Virus record (IMG/VR): IMGVR_UViG_3300047476_002354
Location: 1 to 55,392 of that record
From: a virus
DNA: 55,392 bases
Direction: 5' to 3' (one strand)
Part shown: positions 17,059 to 29,200 of the stretch, in pieces
Layout: each line of letters begins with the position of its first letter
Numbering within the stretch: the first letter of the stretch is position 1
The notes under the pieces: generated by a model
Databases searched by the model: none
What the model saw: the letters and a program-made list of their open reading frames with translations, nothing else
Told to the model about the DNA's origin: nothing
Position numbers and translations under genes: made by a program

Positions 17059-17088
17059 AGTATACAATCTATTTAAAATATTAATCAA
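17059..17088 (-). promoter_or_regulatory. Candidate promoter of dnaJ, possibly giving a leaderless mRNA
   Basis: On the minus strand, TTGATT (17088-17083, 4 of 6) and TATACT (17064-17059, 5 of 6) are 18 bases apart. The expected start of transcription falls on or next to the dnaJ ATG at 17051. A 14-bp perfect palindrome (ATACTTATAAGTAT, 17050-17063) covers the -10 box and the start and could be an operator. Confidence 0.35.
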
Positions 17089-17878
17089 TAACATCCCATT
17101 TCCTTTTAATACAGAAAAATTCATTACAGAATAATTCTTTTTTAAACCATGCAATATTTTTTCTATTTTGGATAATTATCTTGCCCCAAACTTTACCATC
17201 ATACCATTCAGTCTTATAAATTTTTCCTGTATACCCTATTCTTGATACATTATCAATAAACCAAGTCAGTGCTTCTTTATTTCCAGTAATTCTAATATAA
17301 GATGATTTTCCATGTCTGACTTTAATTGTGCCATCCCCGTCTATCCAACCACGAATAAAATGTGGCAACATTTCATCACTAATTTCAGGAGCAATAAAAT
17401 TATAAGTTTTATTAGGAATAATTCCCCATTTTTTTAATAAAATGTCGAGTTTTTTATGACCAATACAAATCATCTTTTGAGGATCACCATTTTGAGCAGG
17501 TACGCTTACAATTTTATCTTGGCTCAAACCAATACAATCACAAATATATTTAATAACATTTATATCTTTTTCATTTAAACTGATTTTTAAATTGTAGGTA
17601 ATATCAGCTAAAAGATTTCTTTTCTGCAATGATCCATCAGCGAAAATAAAACCTGCTATATACGCAAGATCCGGTGAGTCTTTTTCGAAAAAAGTTAAAT
17701 TCCAACTAATACTTCTTTCTCGAGTTAAACTTTTTTTGTAGATGATGTTATGATTATTTAAAATTCTATTTATTGGTTCAACACTTATTCCATATTTTTT
17801 TTGAATGTGCGTTTTTGTTAAACCTAACTTGCAATCATTTAAAATTAAGTTTTCAAGCTCAAGAGATATTTTAGACAT
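17081..17878 (-). CDS. LAGLIDADG homing endonuclease (free-standing)
   Basis: Two LAGLIDADG-type helices are present, LAYIAGFIFADG at 71-82 and LPHFIRGWIDGDG at 171-183, each ending in the acidic residue that binds metal. The protein is therefore a two-motif, single-chain homing endonuclease. The N-terminal 45 residues look like a helix-turn-helix (TKTHIQKKYGISVEPINRIL). Such enzymes cut a long specific site and promote copying of their own gene. It lies between the trypsin-like gene and dnaJ without splitting any visible reading frame, so it is free-standing rather than inside an intein or intron. It is more AT-rich and Lys/Ile/Asn-rich than its neighbours, in keeping with independent mobility. 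Confidence 0.9.
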   Translation of the reverse strand: MSKISLELENLILNDCKLGLTKTHIQKKYGISVEPINRILNNHNIIYKKSLTRERSISWNLTFFEKDSPDLAYIAGFIFADGSLQKRNLLADITYNLKISLNEKDINVIKYICDCIGLSQDKIVSVPAQNGDPQKMICIGHKKLDILLKKWGIIPNKTYNFIAPEISDEMLPHFIRGWIDGDGTIKVRHGKSSYIRITGNKEALTWFIDNVSRIGYTGKIYKTEWYDGKVWGKIIIQNRKNIAWFKKELFCNEFFCIKRKWDVID

Positions 17879-17951
17879 ATAAATATATTACCTTTTATGA
17901 ATATTAAATACATATTCTTTTAAAAACAATATAACACCTGTTGTGTAACCG

Positions 17952-18632
17952 TTATTTGCCTAGTTGTTTCATTAAACCAATAATTTTATTAGAAGGGCAT
18001 GCAGTGTTTTCACCAACACCAACATCTGCATGCTGCCCTGTAACACCGATGATCGATCCGTACACAAGAGAATCAGTACCAATAACCATCCCGCCAGATG
18101 CGCCTTCCAAAATGTCAGCATCGATGAATAACACGTCAACCCATGCTTTACTCGGTGCTGCAGGGCCTAATGTCTGGTGAGTGTTTGTAATTCTACCAAC
18201 AGTTGCTGTATCGTGAAAACCTTCTGGAGAACCTATAACTGCAACAATATCTCCGACTTCTGCTTGGTCTGAATTTGCTAAAGCAACAGCTGGAATAATC
18301 TTAGCTACTGGTTTGCATAAGATTATTCCAGCGTCAACATTAGGATCAGAAATTTGCATCTGTGCTGGGTACATTGTTCTACCATCAAATGAAACTTTAA
18401 TCTGATGCGGCTTCTTTTCTAACTCAGGTGGAACTACGTGAGAAGCTGTGGCAATATAACCATCACCAAGATGAAATCCACTTCCTGTCCAACTTGAGTC
18501 AGCATCATCCACAAAAATAGTGCAAGAAGATTGAATAGCGGTTTGAATTAACTTCTTAACCGGGTCGTCAATCTTCTGCCCTAATTTTAATCTCCATTCT
18601 AACTCAGTGGTATTAAATTTAAACAAACTCAT
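17952..18632 (-). CDS. Trypsin-like serine protease (S1, HtrA-type core)
   Basis: This chymotrypsin-fold serine protease has its triad at H65 (TASHVV), D100 (NVDAGIIL) and S179 (GASGGMV). The preceding GSGFHLGDGYIATASH segment and IGSPEGF loop are typical of HtrA-like and other trypsin-like domains. At 226 aa it is only the protease domain; there is no PDZ domain, signal peptide or membrane anchor, so it should act in the cytoplasm or inside the virion unless exported otherwise. Its start overlaps the signal-peptidase stop as ATGA. Candidate substrates are the giant virion proteins encoded upstream in the same orientation (inference). Confidence 0.9.
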   Translation of the reverse strand: MSLFKFNTTELEWRLKLGQKIDDPVKKLIQTAIQSSCTIFVDDADSSWTGSGFHLGDGYIATASHVVPPELEKKPHQIKVSFDGRTMYPAQMQISDPNVDAGIILCKPVAKIIPAVALANSDQAEVGDIVAVIGSPEGFHDTATVGRITNTHQTLGPAAPSKAWVDVLFIDADILEGASGGMVIGTDSLVYGSIIGVTGQHADVGVGENTACPSNKIIGLMKQLGK

Positions 18633-19093
18633 CTATAAATGACCTTATATATAATGTCTTTCTCTTCTATCGTTCCAAATCTTCTTGAATCGTCGGAGTT
18701 ATTCTTATTATCCCCTAAAAGAAAATATTGACCTTTAGGTATTTTACAATCAATAACCATGCATCTACTGTCTACAAGAAAAAATATCAATTCAGGGTGG
18801 CTTAAATCCTGAATCATTTTAGGTTCAGAAAAACCAGGTTCTAATATAACTTGATAATATTCTCCTGGAAGATATGCCACTCTTTTAATTATAGTTTCTC
18901 TTGCATCATTATATGCAACAACAATATCTCCACGCTCAATCTTATCAACTTTTTTGGCCAAAACTAACTGATGAGATTTCAATGCTGGGTACATTGAATT
19001 TCCAACAACCATAATAACTTTGTATGGATTAAAATACAAAACTATTATTAAAGCCAAACCTATTAATAATTTTAATAAATTTTTATTTCTCAT
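18629..19093 (-). CDS. Type I signal peptidase
   Basis: The protein carries the S26 signal-peptidase signature: one N-terminal membrane helix (about 7-22), then GNSMYP with catalytic S33, the general base K70 in TIIKRVAYLPG, and the family box GDNKNNSDDSRRFG at 127-140. At 154 aa it is compact, like the smaller Gram-positive enzymes. Signal peptidases cut secretory signal peptides at the outer face of the membrane. A phage-encoded copy is unusual. An AGGAGG ribosome site precedes the ATG at good spacing. It is coupled to the trypsin-like protease behind it and lies after the subtilisin gene, forming a three-protease run. Confidence 0.92.
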   Translation of the reverse strand: MRNKNLLKLLIGLALIIVLYFNPYKVIMVVGNSMYPALKSHQLVLAKKVDKIERGDIVVAYNDARETIIKRVAYLPGEYYQVILEPGFSEPKMIQDLSHPELIFFLVDSRCMVIDCKIPKGQYFLLGDNKNNSDDSRRFGTIEEKDIIYKVIYR

Positions 19094-19155
19094 TGACTCC
19101 TCCTAAGAATAAGAGAGAGATGAGGTTTCTTTTTTTATTTTGGCCTAAGCTCTTT

Positions 19156-20148
19156 TTAAATTAATTTTTCTTGTAATCTTGCTTCTTCTTCTGGGGTCAT
19201 AGGAACTTGAACTACCACATTTTTATATTTTGAAGGATCAATGTTTATAAAATTTGGTACTCCGTATTCATAACCATCAGCTGTTTTCATCGGGTTTTCT
19301 AAAAGCAAGTTGTTAAGTGCTTTAATCATATCAACATACCCTTTGATCAATTCTACACCAGGATTTGATCTCGAATATGATAACAATAAAGCACAAATTC
19401 CAGTTATAAATGGAGACGCTTGGCTTGTACCAGACATTGTTGCGTATCCATTGTTAAAGTGCGTTGAATAAATATCAACACCAGGCGCAGCGACAGTAAT
19501 TCTTTGACCACGAGATGAAAAATTAGCTATTTTGCCGTTTTTATCCATAGCAGCTACAGCAATAACTTCATCATATTTAGCTGGGTAGCATACATCTCCA
19601 CCATCATTTCCAGCTGCTGCAACTATAATCATTCCCTTATTAGTGGCTTCTTTAATTGCATCATGAATTTCTTGTGGGGGTTGTGATGGACTTCCTAGTG
19701 ATAAATTTAAAATATCACAATTAGCATCAATAGCAGCTCTGATACCTTTTGCAATACTTTCATAAGAGCCAGAGCCATCCCTATTTAATACCTTAATCGG
19801 AAGGATAGTACATTCTGGTGCTACACCAACAATACCTTGGCCATCTTCTCTAGCACCAATTATGCCAGAGACGTGTATTCCATGACCACTTCCGTGATCA
19901 ATAAAAGTGTCTTCACTTGTACAATTTAAACCAGTTCCCCAAGATTTACCCTGAGGCAAATCTTTATGGTCAACCATACCAGTGTCCAAAACACCAACTA
20001 AAACACCAGCGCCCTTTGATAATTTCCAATACTTTTCAATATTGCACATTACTAAGCCCCAGCCAGTATTGTCGCCTATTGAAAAACCCATTGGAGCTAT
20101 CTTGTACTCAAGCTCTTCTTTAGGAATGAATTGTATATTTTCTGACAT
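19156..20148 (-). CDS. Subtilisin-family serine protease (S8)
   Basis: The subtilase triad is complete: D55 (VGVLDTGM), H89 (HGIHVSG) and S242 (SGTSQASP). The oxyanion Asn is N181 (AAAGND). The 330-aa chain starts almost directly with the catalytic domain. It has only a 25-residue leader with no signal peptide, so the usual secretion route and long propeptide are missing, which fits an intracellular or virion-packaged protease. The C-terminal 60 residues end in a charged helix. It is preceded by GGAGAAAAAAAAT. It lies directly after the 3060-aa gene and before the signal peptidase. A virion-maturation or host-interaction role is plausible but unproven. Confidence 0.94.
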   Translation of the reverse strand: MSENIQFIPKEELEYKIAPMGFSIGDNTGWGLVMCNIEKYWKLSKGAGVLVGVLDTGMVDHKDLPQGKSWGTGLNCTSEDTFIDHGSGHGIHVSGIIGAREDGQGIVGVAPECTILPIKVLNRDGSGSYESIAKGIRAAIDANCDILNLSLGSPSQPPQEIHDAIKEATNKGMIIVAAAGNDGGDVCYPAKYDEVIAVAAMDKNGKIANFSSRGQRITVAAPGVDIYSTHFNNGYATMSGTSQASPFITGICALLLSYSRSNPGVELIKGYVDMIKALNNLLLENPMKTADGYEYGVPNFINIDPSKYKNVVVQVPMTPEEEARLQEKLI

Positions 20149-20207
20149 ATTTTTTTTCTCCAGATGATACTATTAATATATTCTGATTTGATATATGTCA
20201 ATACCTA

Positions 20208-23200
20208 TCACAAAATTTGAACATCTACTGAACGAACAGCTAATCCAGTGTCAACTCCATCAGACGGTGTTATAAGAACTGAAATTATACTGCCTGATTT
20301 AACGTATTCGCTTGATAAGGTGACCGTAGGACTTTCTATTGATAATGGCTTATCTTTATCCAGCCATTGTATTGATGAACGATTATTTACAGTAGTAGGT
20401 GAGCCAGATTCTCCATTGTAATAATCATAAGACGCTATTATTGAAGCTCCTGATGACATTGTATATGTTCCAGTAATTGAATCAAGTATTATTGAATTAT
20501 TAGGATCATTTGAAGCTAAAACTAAGTTAGAGATATATGGTGCAGAATTGTCGTTCAATATTACACTTCTTGAAGTTACTCCCACTCCAGTTTTAAATCC
20601 ATCTGAAGGTGAAACAACAGCAAAAACTACATCTCCAGCCAAGAACACATCATCATTTCCTGATAAATCAGCAATTCTTTCTACAGTCCTATTTCTGTAG
20701 TTTGGTAAAGAGTTTGATGAATGGACCTCAGTAGTTGTACCTACGCCCAATACTTCTCTATACCTATACCATTTAGTTTGAGTTTTTTGCTCTCTATTAC
20801 CGTCTGGTGAGTAAAAATCATAATTCAAAGTCATTCTTTCATTAATTGAAATTGAAGACCCAACTGAGCTCGTAGATGTAATTTGAGGAACAGATAATAA
20901 GTATGGTTGTGTTGTATTTACAAATGATGAAAAAACATCTGCGTTTTTCACAGTTGAGTATTGTAATGCATATCCATAAATATTAGTGACTGCTTGGTCG
21001 TACTCTTTAATCTCAACGCCAATTCTAAACTTATTTGATGGTAGTACAAATATAGTGACTGTATCTGTTCTTTCAAGTTCGTTATAGAAAGTAACAGCTC
21101 CATCTTCTCTATCCAAAAAGTAATCACCACGAGTTATAGAACCATTGATTAAAATTACTACCTGGCTATCAAAAGGCCACCTTCCATTAACTGCAAAATA
21201 AGTTTTATTATCAATCGTAAAAGTTGGCTCTCCATAATAATTTGATTGCCTTTCAGGATAAGTAATTTTAACAGGAGTAGTTATAAGAACTGGTATTTCA
21301 AAAGATATTGTTCCATTTATAAAATTAGTTTTATAATTTTTGGGATCTATTTCTGTTTTTCCGTCAGCTTCATAGACTGTAATTATTGCGTCACTTCTCC
21401 AATTTTTGAAAACCAGACCATTGTAATAGGTTTGAAGGACTTGAGGAATTAAAGGCTCGTTTAAATCATTTACACCTGAAATATCGATCAAGGTTAAACC
21501 AGTAGATGTAGAATACACAACTTCGTCAGTATATTGAAAAGTTACTTGACGGTTACTCAAACAAGCATTTCTGTTTGTTGTTATTAACTCGTAATCTTCC
21601 CAGTCATGACTATCCCCTCTACAAATACCCCATTGCATCTTTGCATTTTCAGGTAAAGAGACATTAGTTGTTAAATTGTACTCAAAGATACTACCCTTTA
21701 TGTCATATGGCTGTGTAATCATAGTCTTTACAGCTGGTGTGGTTACGACATGATAAAGTGATGTGACTTCAGGTCTTATTACAGCAGATCCGGACCATCC
21801 TTCAAGCATTGATATTGAATATTCAATATTGGTCACTTCTTTTTTAAATGTATATCCAGTTCCACTAATGAGTGTTATCCAAGATGAATAATTTTGTCGA
21901 TCATTTGCCCATCTAAACCTAACTGAGACAGTAGAACCAGATGCTGCAGAAAAATCACCATAAATACTCTTAATGTAAGTTGGTTCATCATATTCTATAG
22001 TTCTCGACCATGAAGCATTAAAAACATCATTTGATTGACCTTGCAAAAAAGAGCCTAATGAATTTTCAAGATCCCCATTATCTTCACCATTTAAAATGTC
22101 AAAATGCTTGCCGTTGGTGTTTACAGATAATTTTTGTAGATTTATAGGATCATGAGCTCTACCAAAACCAAATGTATTTATATTTACACCACTATCATTC
22201 CAAGCAGCATTAGCGGCTGAAATAACATCTTCACTTAAATCAGTGGAAATGTTATCACCATCAGCAAATACAAATGATAAAGGCTTGTATGTTTCAGACC
22301 ATTGTCTAATAAGTTCAGTTCTTGCGGTGTCTGAATTTTTTATATCTGATGCTGTTCCATCCCAGTCTTGCCTTAAGTATACGTTTAATACATCACCTGA
22401 AGTCATGCCGAATCCTGAACTAAACACCAGTCTGCCCAAAGAAGGCGTTACTGTGTAGTTGCTTGTTCTGATTGTTCCACTTACATTAACTTCAACATTA
22501 GGATAATCAGATGAACTCCAAGTATATGTGCCTCCTGTGCTTGATTTTGAAAGGTATATAGTCAAGCTTGTATTTGATGTTCCAGACCAACGCACAAGGC
22601 CAATTTGTTTTTTACTTGAATTGGAATACCAAGTTCTTAAATCATTTAATCTTAATGAATTAATTTGAGATAAATAAGATACAACTTTATTTACTCGTGA
22701 AATATTATTAATCTCATCATCAGTTTTTAATATTGCTTCTGAAATAGATTGTGGCGACAGGCCAACTACAGAAATACCAACCGTCTCAAGTAACTCGCTT
22801 TTTGTACCTTTTTGTTTTAAAGATAATATGTTTTTATCAAATAAAGCAGTCGTGTTGGTATATCCTGTTCCAGTTTTTTGCTGAATAGAAGTTCCATACT
22901 GCCAAAAGTCAAAATATGTTGTGTCTAAATTGCTGCTCAAACTAGATACATATTTTCTAGTACGATTTGACAGAGTACTAAAGAAATCTTTTATTGTAAG
23001 CTCGTATTGTGTGCTTCCAATTGATGATTTTATAGAAGAACTATCATCAAACACCATAGAAGTAGCAAATTTTATATCAGTAGTTAAGGAACCATTGTCC
23101 TTCACTATGACGCCAGAACTTGTTCCAAGATTCCAATAACTTGTAGTTGTGCCAGATGCAGTGTAAGTACCTACAGGTACAATTGTGTCGGTTGGAGTCA

Positions 23201-26200
23201 AAGGATTGACAAAATATACTTTAAAGAATATATCTATATCAGGTGACAACTGTGCGTAACTCCATGCACTTGCAAAAGACCAGGATTTCCCATCAGCGTA
23301 TGGATTGTATCTGCTTGATTTTGTCCATTGCATCAGCTGTATTCCACCTGATGTAACTTCTTCGCTTACTACAAACGCAATAGTTGAACCAATAGATGTT
23401 GAGTAATTAAAATCAAAATTAACAAATGTACTTGAAGTTATATCCACTGGATTATATACAGTTGAACTAGTGGCTACAATACTTAACGGAATACCATCTG
23501 AATTCACAGAGTATAAGTATCCTCTCACAGTGTTATTGGCAAAAGAAGTTTGGTATCTAACATCTGATGACAAAAAAGTTTTGACTTCTAAATGTGCTGC
23601 AGCCTTTTGTAGAAGAGTTTGTCCTGTACCTACAATGAAAGATTGACCTATTTTTCCACCAAGCGTAATACCTTCTCCAAAGTCTAAGTGATTATTTGGT
23701 CTTCCAGTAAAGCTTACGACTGAACCAATTTCCTCCGTTTCAAATCCAGGGTCGAACCAAGTATCACCGCTATCAATGCTATACCAAAGACCAAATTCTG
23801 TTGCTGCAAGTAAGACTTGATCTCCTGTTCCAGAACTTGTAAATACTTTTAAATCATAAACAGCAGTTAAACCACCATTGATTCTCTCGCATTTCTCAAA
23901 TGTGTTTCCTTCATCTAAAGATCTATAAACCCCATTGTTTGTGCCAATATAAATTTTAGATTTGCCTGGTGCTGAACCACCCGGAGATGCTTCAGTATCT
24001 AAAGCAAAGCAATTGCATGACAGCCCTTCCAAATAACGATTTTCAATAACGAAATCTGGTGTATTAGCATCTGCAGGGTCAAGCCAACGCCAGTTTCTTA
24101 CTTTAAGTAAACCATTGTTTGTTAAGATAAACATCGGTACTGGAGCTTTTGTTGCAGGGGGTGTAGCTAAAGGTCTGAATATTTTATAGTATTTATATCC
24201 ATTAACTTTTCCACCAAAAACTTCTCTTCCAGTCAAGAAAGCAGTTAGTTGTGTATTTGCGCTTGCTCCGTTTGTAACTGCAAATAAACCGTTTTCAGCA
24301 CAAACATACAATGCATCAGTTTCTGTCTGTTTTGCGTTTCCCTGACTGTCGGTAGTAATTTTTATAAACTTGTCTTTGTAAAGCCCGTTAACTCTAAACT
24401 TATCTACCAAAGTTACGTGATCTGATTGAAATTGAGTTGCTCCATTTGGAATCCATACAAATGAAACTCCATCTTCTTTGGCATAAGCTTCAAAAGTTCC
24501 ATCGAACCAAGCTCCATTTAAATAATCAAATTGTGCTTGCGTAAATGATGGATTTAATGTGTAAATATCGTCAGATGTGCTACCAGTCCAAAGTCCAGCA
24601 TCAGTTCCAATATTGATAGTATTTGTAGTGTTATTCTTGATGTAATAAACTCTTGAAGCACTTCCCAAATGGCTAACCACATCATAATGATTGAAATACT
24701 TCCATAGGCCTCTGTCCGTTCCTATGTACATATTCTCCCCTAATGATGATGGGTTGTAAATTACATAAGATGCTACAGGAGCATCTGCTCTGTCATCGAC
24801 AGAGGGAACCAATCCAATGAAATCAGTATTTGATGTTGCTTCATTATCAAAGTTGTCATCATCTATATCATTAGTAAATATTAAATTTTTGAGCCCAGTT
24901 TCCTTTTCTATAGATTTATTTGAAACAGTAGGGTAAGGATCAAAATAAGTTTGATCTCCATTTCCCAATCTCAAAACAATGTCAGATGTATTCGAAACAT
25001 TTAAGGAGTTAAAATTATAAGCTTGGTTAGTTTGTTTTTTAGAAATATAATCTTGTATGCCTAAATATTTTTTTGTTCTTACAGCATATACTTCTGTGTT
25101 AACCGGAAATGTATATGCACTGGCTCTTGGAATTATATTGTTAGTGTAAATTTTAGTTTTGTCATCATAAACAATATTAACAATACACTGCTCTGATATT
25201 ACAGGGTTAGATTTTGGAACTTTGAATTGTAAAATTGTTAAAGATGTTTCAGCTATTGGCTGTTTTGTAAAGAAAACTGTTTCAGACGGTGCATTAGCCT
25301 TGCTTAAAGTAGTTATCGGCAAGCTATCTGAAACTAAGTCTCTTACCACTTCTTCATGATAAGTTTCACCAGTATTAAATAAAAAGGCACCTTCTCTGAT
25401 GATTGTTATAAAAACATCATTAATTTGAGCTGCTTTTAGGCTAGAAGTAAACTCTATTTTACCCAGTTCAGGAGCTAAAATATATGGAATAGTGCTTGGC
25501 TTTTTGCCTATGTATACAATAACTTTAGCGTTTGTAGAAGACCAAGGTTTTACATAAAATATTCTATAATCTCTTTCAAAAGTAAAACTCTTTCCATAAC
25601 TTGCAGCTGCATTAAGTTTTATTAATTGATACTGATAATACTTATTAAAATTATATTCTTGAACAGAATCTTGAGCATTAAAAATAGAAACTTCATCACT
25701 ATTTCTAAAAGCATCGTAGGCTCTTGTCCATGGATGATTTGTTTCTGGATTTACATATGTTTCATTCCAAACAAAATCTGTCGAAACATATACACCACGA
25801 TTTGTACCTGCATATATATATCCAAGACCAGAGTTACTAGCAGCTACAGAATAAACTGTATTAACTTCGCCTTGCAATGTAGAGTCCCAATATAAATTGC
25901 GAGATTGTGGATTAATTCCAGGACCAGTTGTGTCGGTAGCTAAGCCTACACCTTTTGTATGCCCGATAATATAATCATTTGAGTTTGCATAATTTCTGAA
26001 AGCGATAGAAGTGATAGTTCCACCTAAGCCAGAAGCAGAAAAAAGCTTGTATTTTGTGATATAAAAATTTAGTTCAGAAGTTCCTAGTGTTATGGTTCCA
26101 GAGTTTTTATCAACAAACCAGATGCTATCAGAATTCTTTGTGCCATTTACGACTGAAACATTTTCTCCAGCAACAGTACCAGATATTCCAGATCTTGAAA

Positions 26201-29200
26201 GCGCCCAGTTTGTTGTAGAGTTTCCTAAAGTAGAAACATAATAGACACCATTATGTGCAGAATTTGGCTGATTTTTAACTAAAACACTTTGTCCTGTTCC
26301 GGTTGTTGTGTAAGTGTAATCATCTATTGCAAAAGCTGCTTTTGGATAAAGCATTACATAAGATGTAGAGGCAGTTGAAGATCCAGAATACGCAGAATCA
26401 AGATAAATTCTTGAATCACTAAAAATTGAATCAATACTGTACCAAGCGGTTACATCTGCGCCAACTGTAAAACCAATACCAATGCTTACACCAGTTCCAG
26501 CATAGTCTGTAAATTTTGTATTTAAACCACTTACAATTGTACTTCCAGTTGAAACATTTACAAAACCTAATGTTTCTTCATCGTATGGTTTGAATGTAAG
26601 GGTGTGCGGATCGCTAAGTGAGCTGTAAGTGCCTGATAATTTAACTGTTGTTGCTGCCTTAACGGGCTTTGACGTTATAGAACCTGAAAGAGGGTGATTC
26701 CAATAAGTATATGATGTTGTTTCGTCAGACGTCTCAACATATTCAGCAGTATGTGTAATATAAACATCTTGCTCAGTCCACCAGATTAAATCGTTTTTAT
26801 TTATTCCAGTAGATCCATCTTTAATCCAATAAATTCCCCTTACAGGTTGAGCAAAAACTCTATTTAATGAACCTAAACTTCCGTAATATAATCCAGAATT
26901 TCCAATTGAGCCAGAAGCATACACAGTTCTGTCATAAGAAATTTGAGGGGCACTACCTTCGAGTGTTTTTGTTCTTCTAGTGCTAATTTCAGTTACAGAT
27001 GATATAGGCGAAAGCCCAGTTAAAGCTATTCCACTTTCATTGTTTATATTTTTAACTTTAGTCCAAGCCCAATCATTTTCAGTTAATTTGTCTGCAATTT
27101 GAGCTGTATATAATCCGTCATCTGTTCCCATATATGAAAAATATGAGTATTTGTATCCTGTGAATCTACCTGCAGAATTATATATTTCCTCTCTGTCTGT
27201 AGATAGATAAAATGCTGTTGACAAAATCGGGTTAGATAACGAAGTATCAATTGGATTCTTTACAACAGTCCAGTTGTCTCCAAAATCTGAAGAAGTCCAA
27301 ACTCTTCCTTCCTTTGTTAGTGCATAAGTTGTTTTGAAATAATTAAATGACTCTGGGTGTAAAATGTTATCAATAAAATATGAAACACGGCCTTTATCAA
27401 TGTTCCAACCAGTTTGATATGTTCCACTTGAAAAATCAGTAGATGATATAAGCCCTCTTTTGTTTCCAACTAAATATTTACCAGCATCGACGTTTAAAGA
27501 TTTGTTTATGTGATAGATTTCTGAAATATTTTGTAAATCTGAATTTGGAATTTCAGGATAAAAAAATGTATGATTACCTTCAGCAAATAATCTTAATGAA
27601 GGTACTAAAGAAGCTTGGTTTTTATATCTATTTATTCCAATGTGATCTAAATTAACAATTCTTTTTTGATCAAGAGTGCCAGCGTTAAAAGATGCTGCGT
27701 CTACATCTTTAAGTCTTGAGCCTGCTAATTTGCCCTCAATTTGTATTCCTACTTTTTCAACAACTACATAAAGATTAGCATACGTAAAAGCTTCAATATC
27801 AGGCAAGCTTGATTTTATTATTAATTCACCTGCAAATGGGTTTATTTCATAATAATCTTCATCAACTAATATGCCATTTATATAAACCCTGGCTGGTATA
27901 TAATCAGTATTAGACCATACAAATAAATTATAATATATAGTTGTTGTATTTGTGTTTGCATCAGTAATTGAAGTTGTTGTACCATCAGTAAGGAAAATAC
28001 TTGCCCCTGCCACCAAAGAACCTGAAAGTAATGAACCATAACTTTTATTTGTTTCACTTAATGAGATTGGCAAAAGTTTCTTCTGTGGAGATTTTGGAAG
28101 ATAAATTTGAAGCCTGTCAGAAGAATCAAGATTGTTTTTTAATGAAATAGTTGATGATGACAGGTTAAGATTATATAGAGAAGAATCTAATTTTACATCA
28201 TTCAATCTTACTTCTGGTAAGCCAAAATATCCAATTGTAGTTGCAGTACCTGATGTTGGAACTGGGTTAAAATTTGGGTTACTTTGAATCTTAAAAATAT
28301 TCGAAGCATAATTAAGTTGATTATTTGAATCAAGAGGTAAAGCGTCCAACACAACTCTCGATGAGAGATCGATTTTTGATGGATTTCCTTCTGTTCCTGA
28401 GTGAACATGCTTGTAAAATGCTTTTCTTAATGCTTGTTGAAACTGGCCTGAAAGATTTTTAACTTCGTTTCTACTATCAGAATAAGTAACTTCATCAATT
28501 ACATAAACATTTTGTGTGATTGAATAATCTGTGTCTACTCTATTAGTTGTAGAAGCTTCTGCTAAATAAATCGCATCGTTTTGTAAATAATACTCTTCGT
28601 CTGGATTTTGAGGAGAAGTTATTGCACAAATACCCTCTGATTGTAAACAGATACTTGGTTCTGCCCAAACATAATAAGTGTTGAATCCAGTATATCTGAA
28701 GTAATTATACTTTTCAGTTTTTGCTGAAAAAGTACTTACAATACCAGTGCCAGGAGTAACTAATACACATTGCTCAAAAGCGTCAAAGAAAAATAAGTTT
28801 GAAGTGTTTAAAGTAAATGAGGTTTCTGAAGAATCGGCAGTCCAAGTCGCAAGCCATAATGTTTGAGTTGAATTATTGCCACCCTTTACATAAACTAGAA
28901 AATTGTCACTATAATCTGAACTATTATTAAGCTCAGCAGCCCTTACCCAACTTGCTTCATCTTTAACTATGTACACACCATTTTGAGATGGGTCTGTTTG
29001 TAATCTGACAAGAACTCTATCACCATCAACTAAAGACACTCCATCTACAGTTTGAAGATTTGACAAAGTTATGTTTGCATTTGTAGCTACTTCACAATAT
29101 CTTTTATTTGTGGATATTTCACGAGCAAAATTAAGATTGAGATATGATAATCTTTGACCTAATTCGCTTTCATAATTAGTTAAATAAGCATCAATTAGAG

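Noticed and set aside
17081-17878. Intein or intron carrying the homing endonuclease
   Set aside because: No flanking coding halves join into one gene, and intein end motifs are not seen; both neighbours (dnaJ and the trypsin-like gene) are complete.
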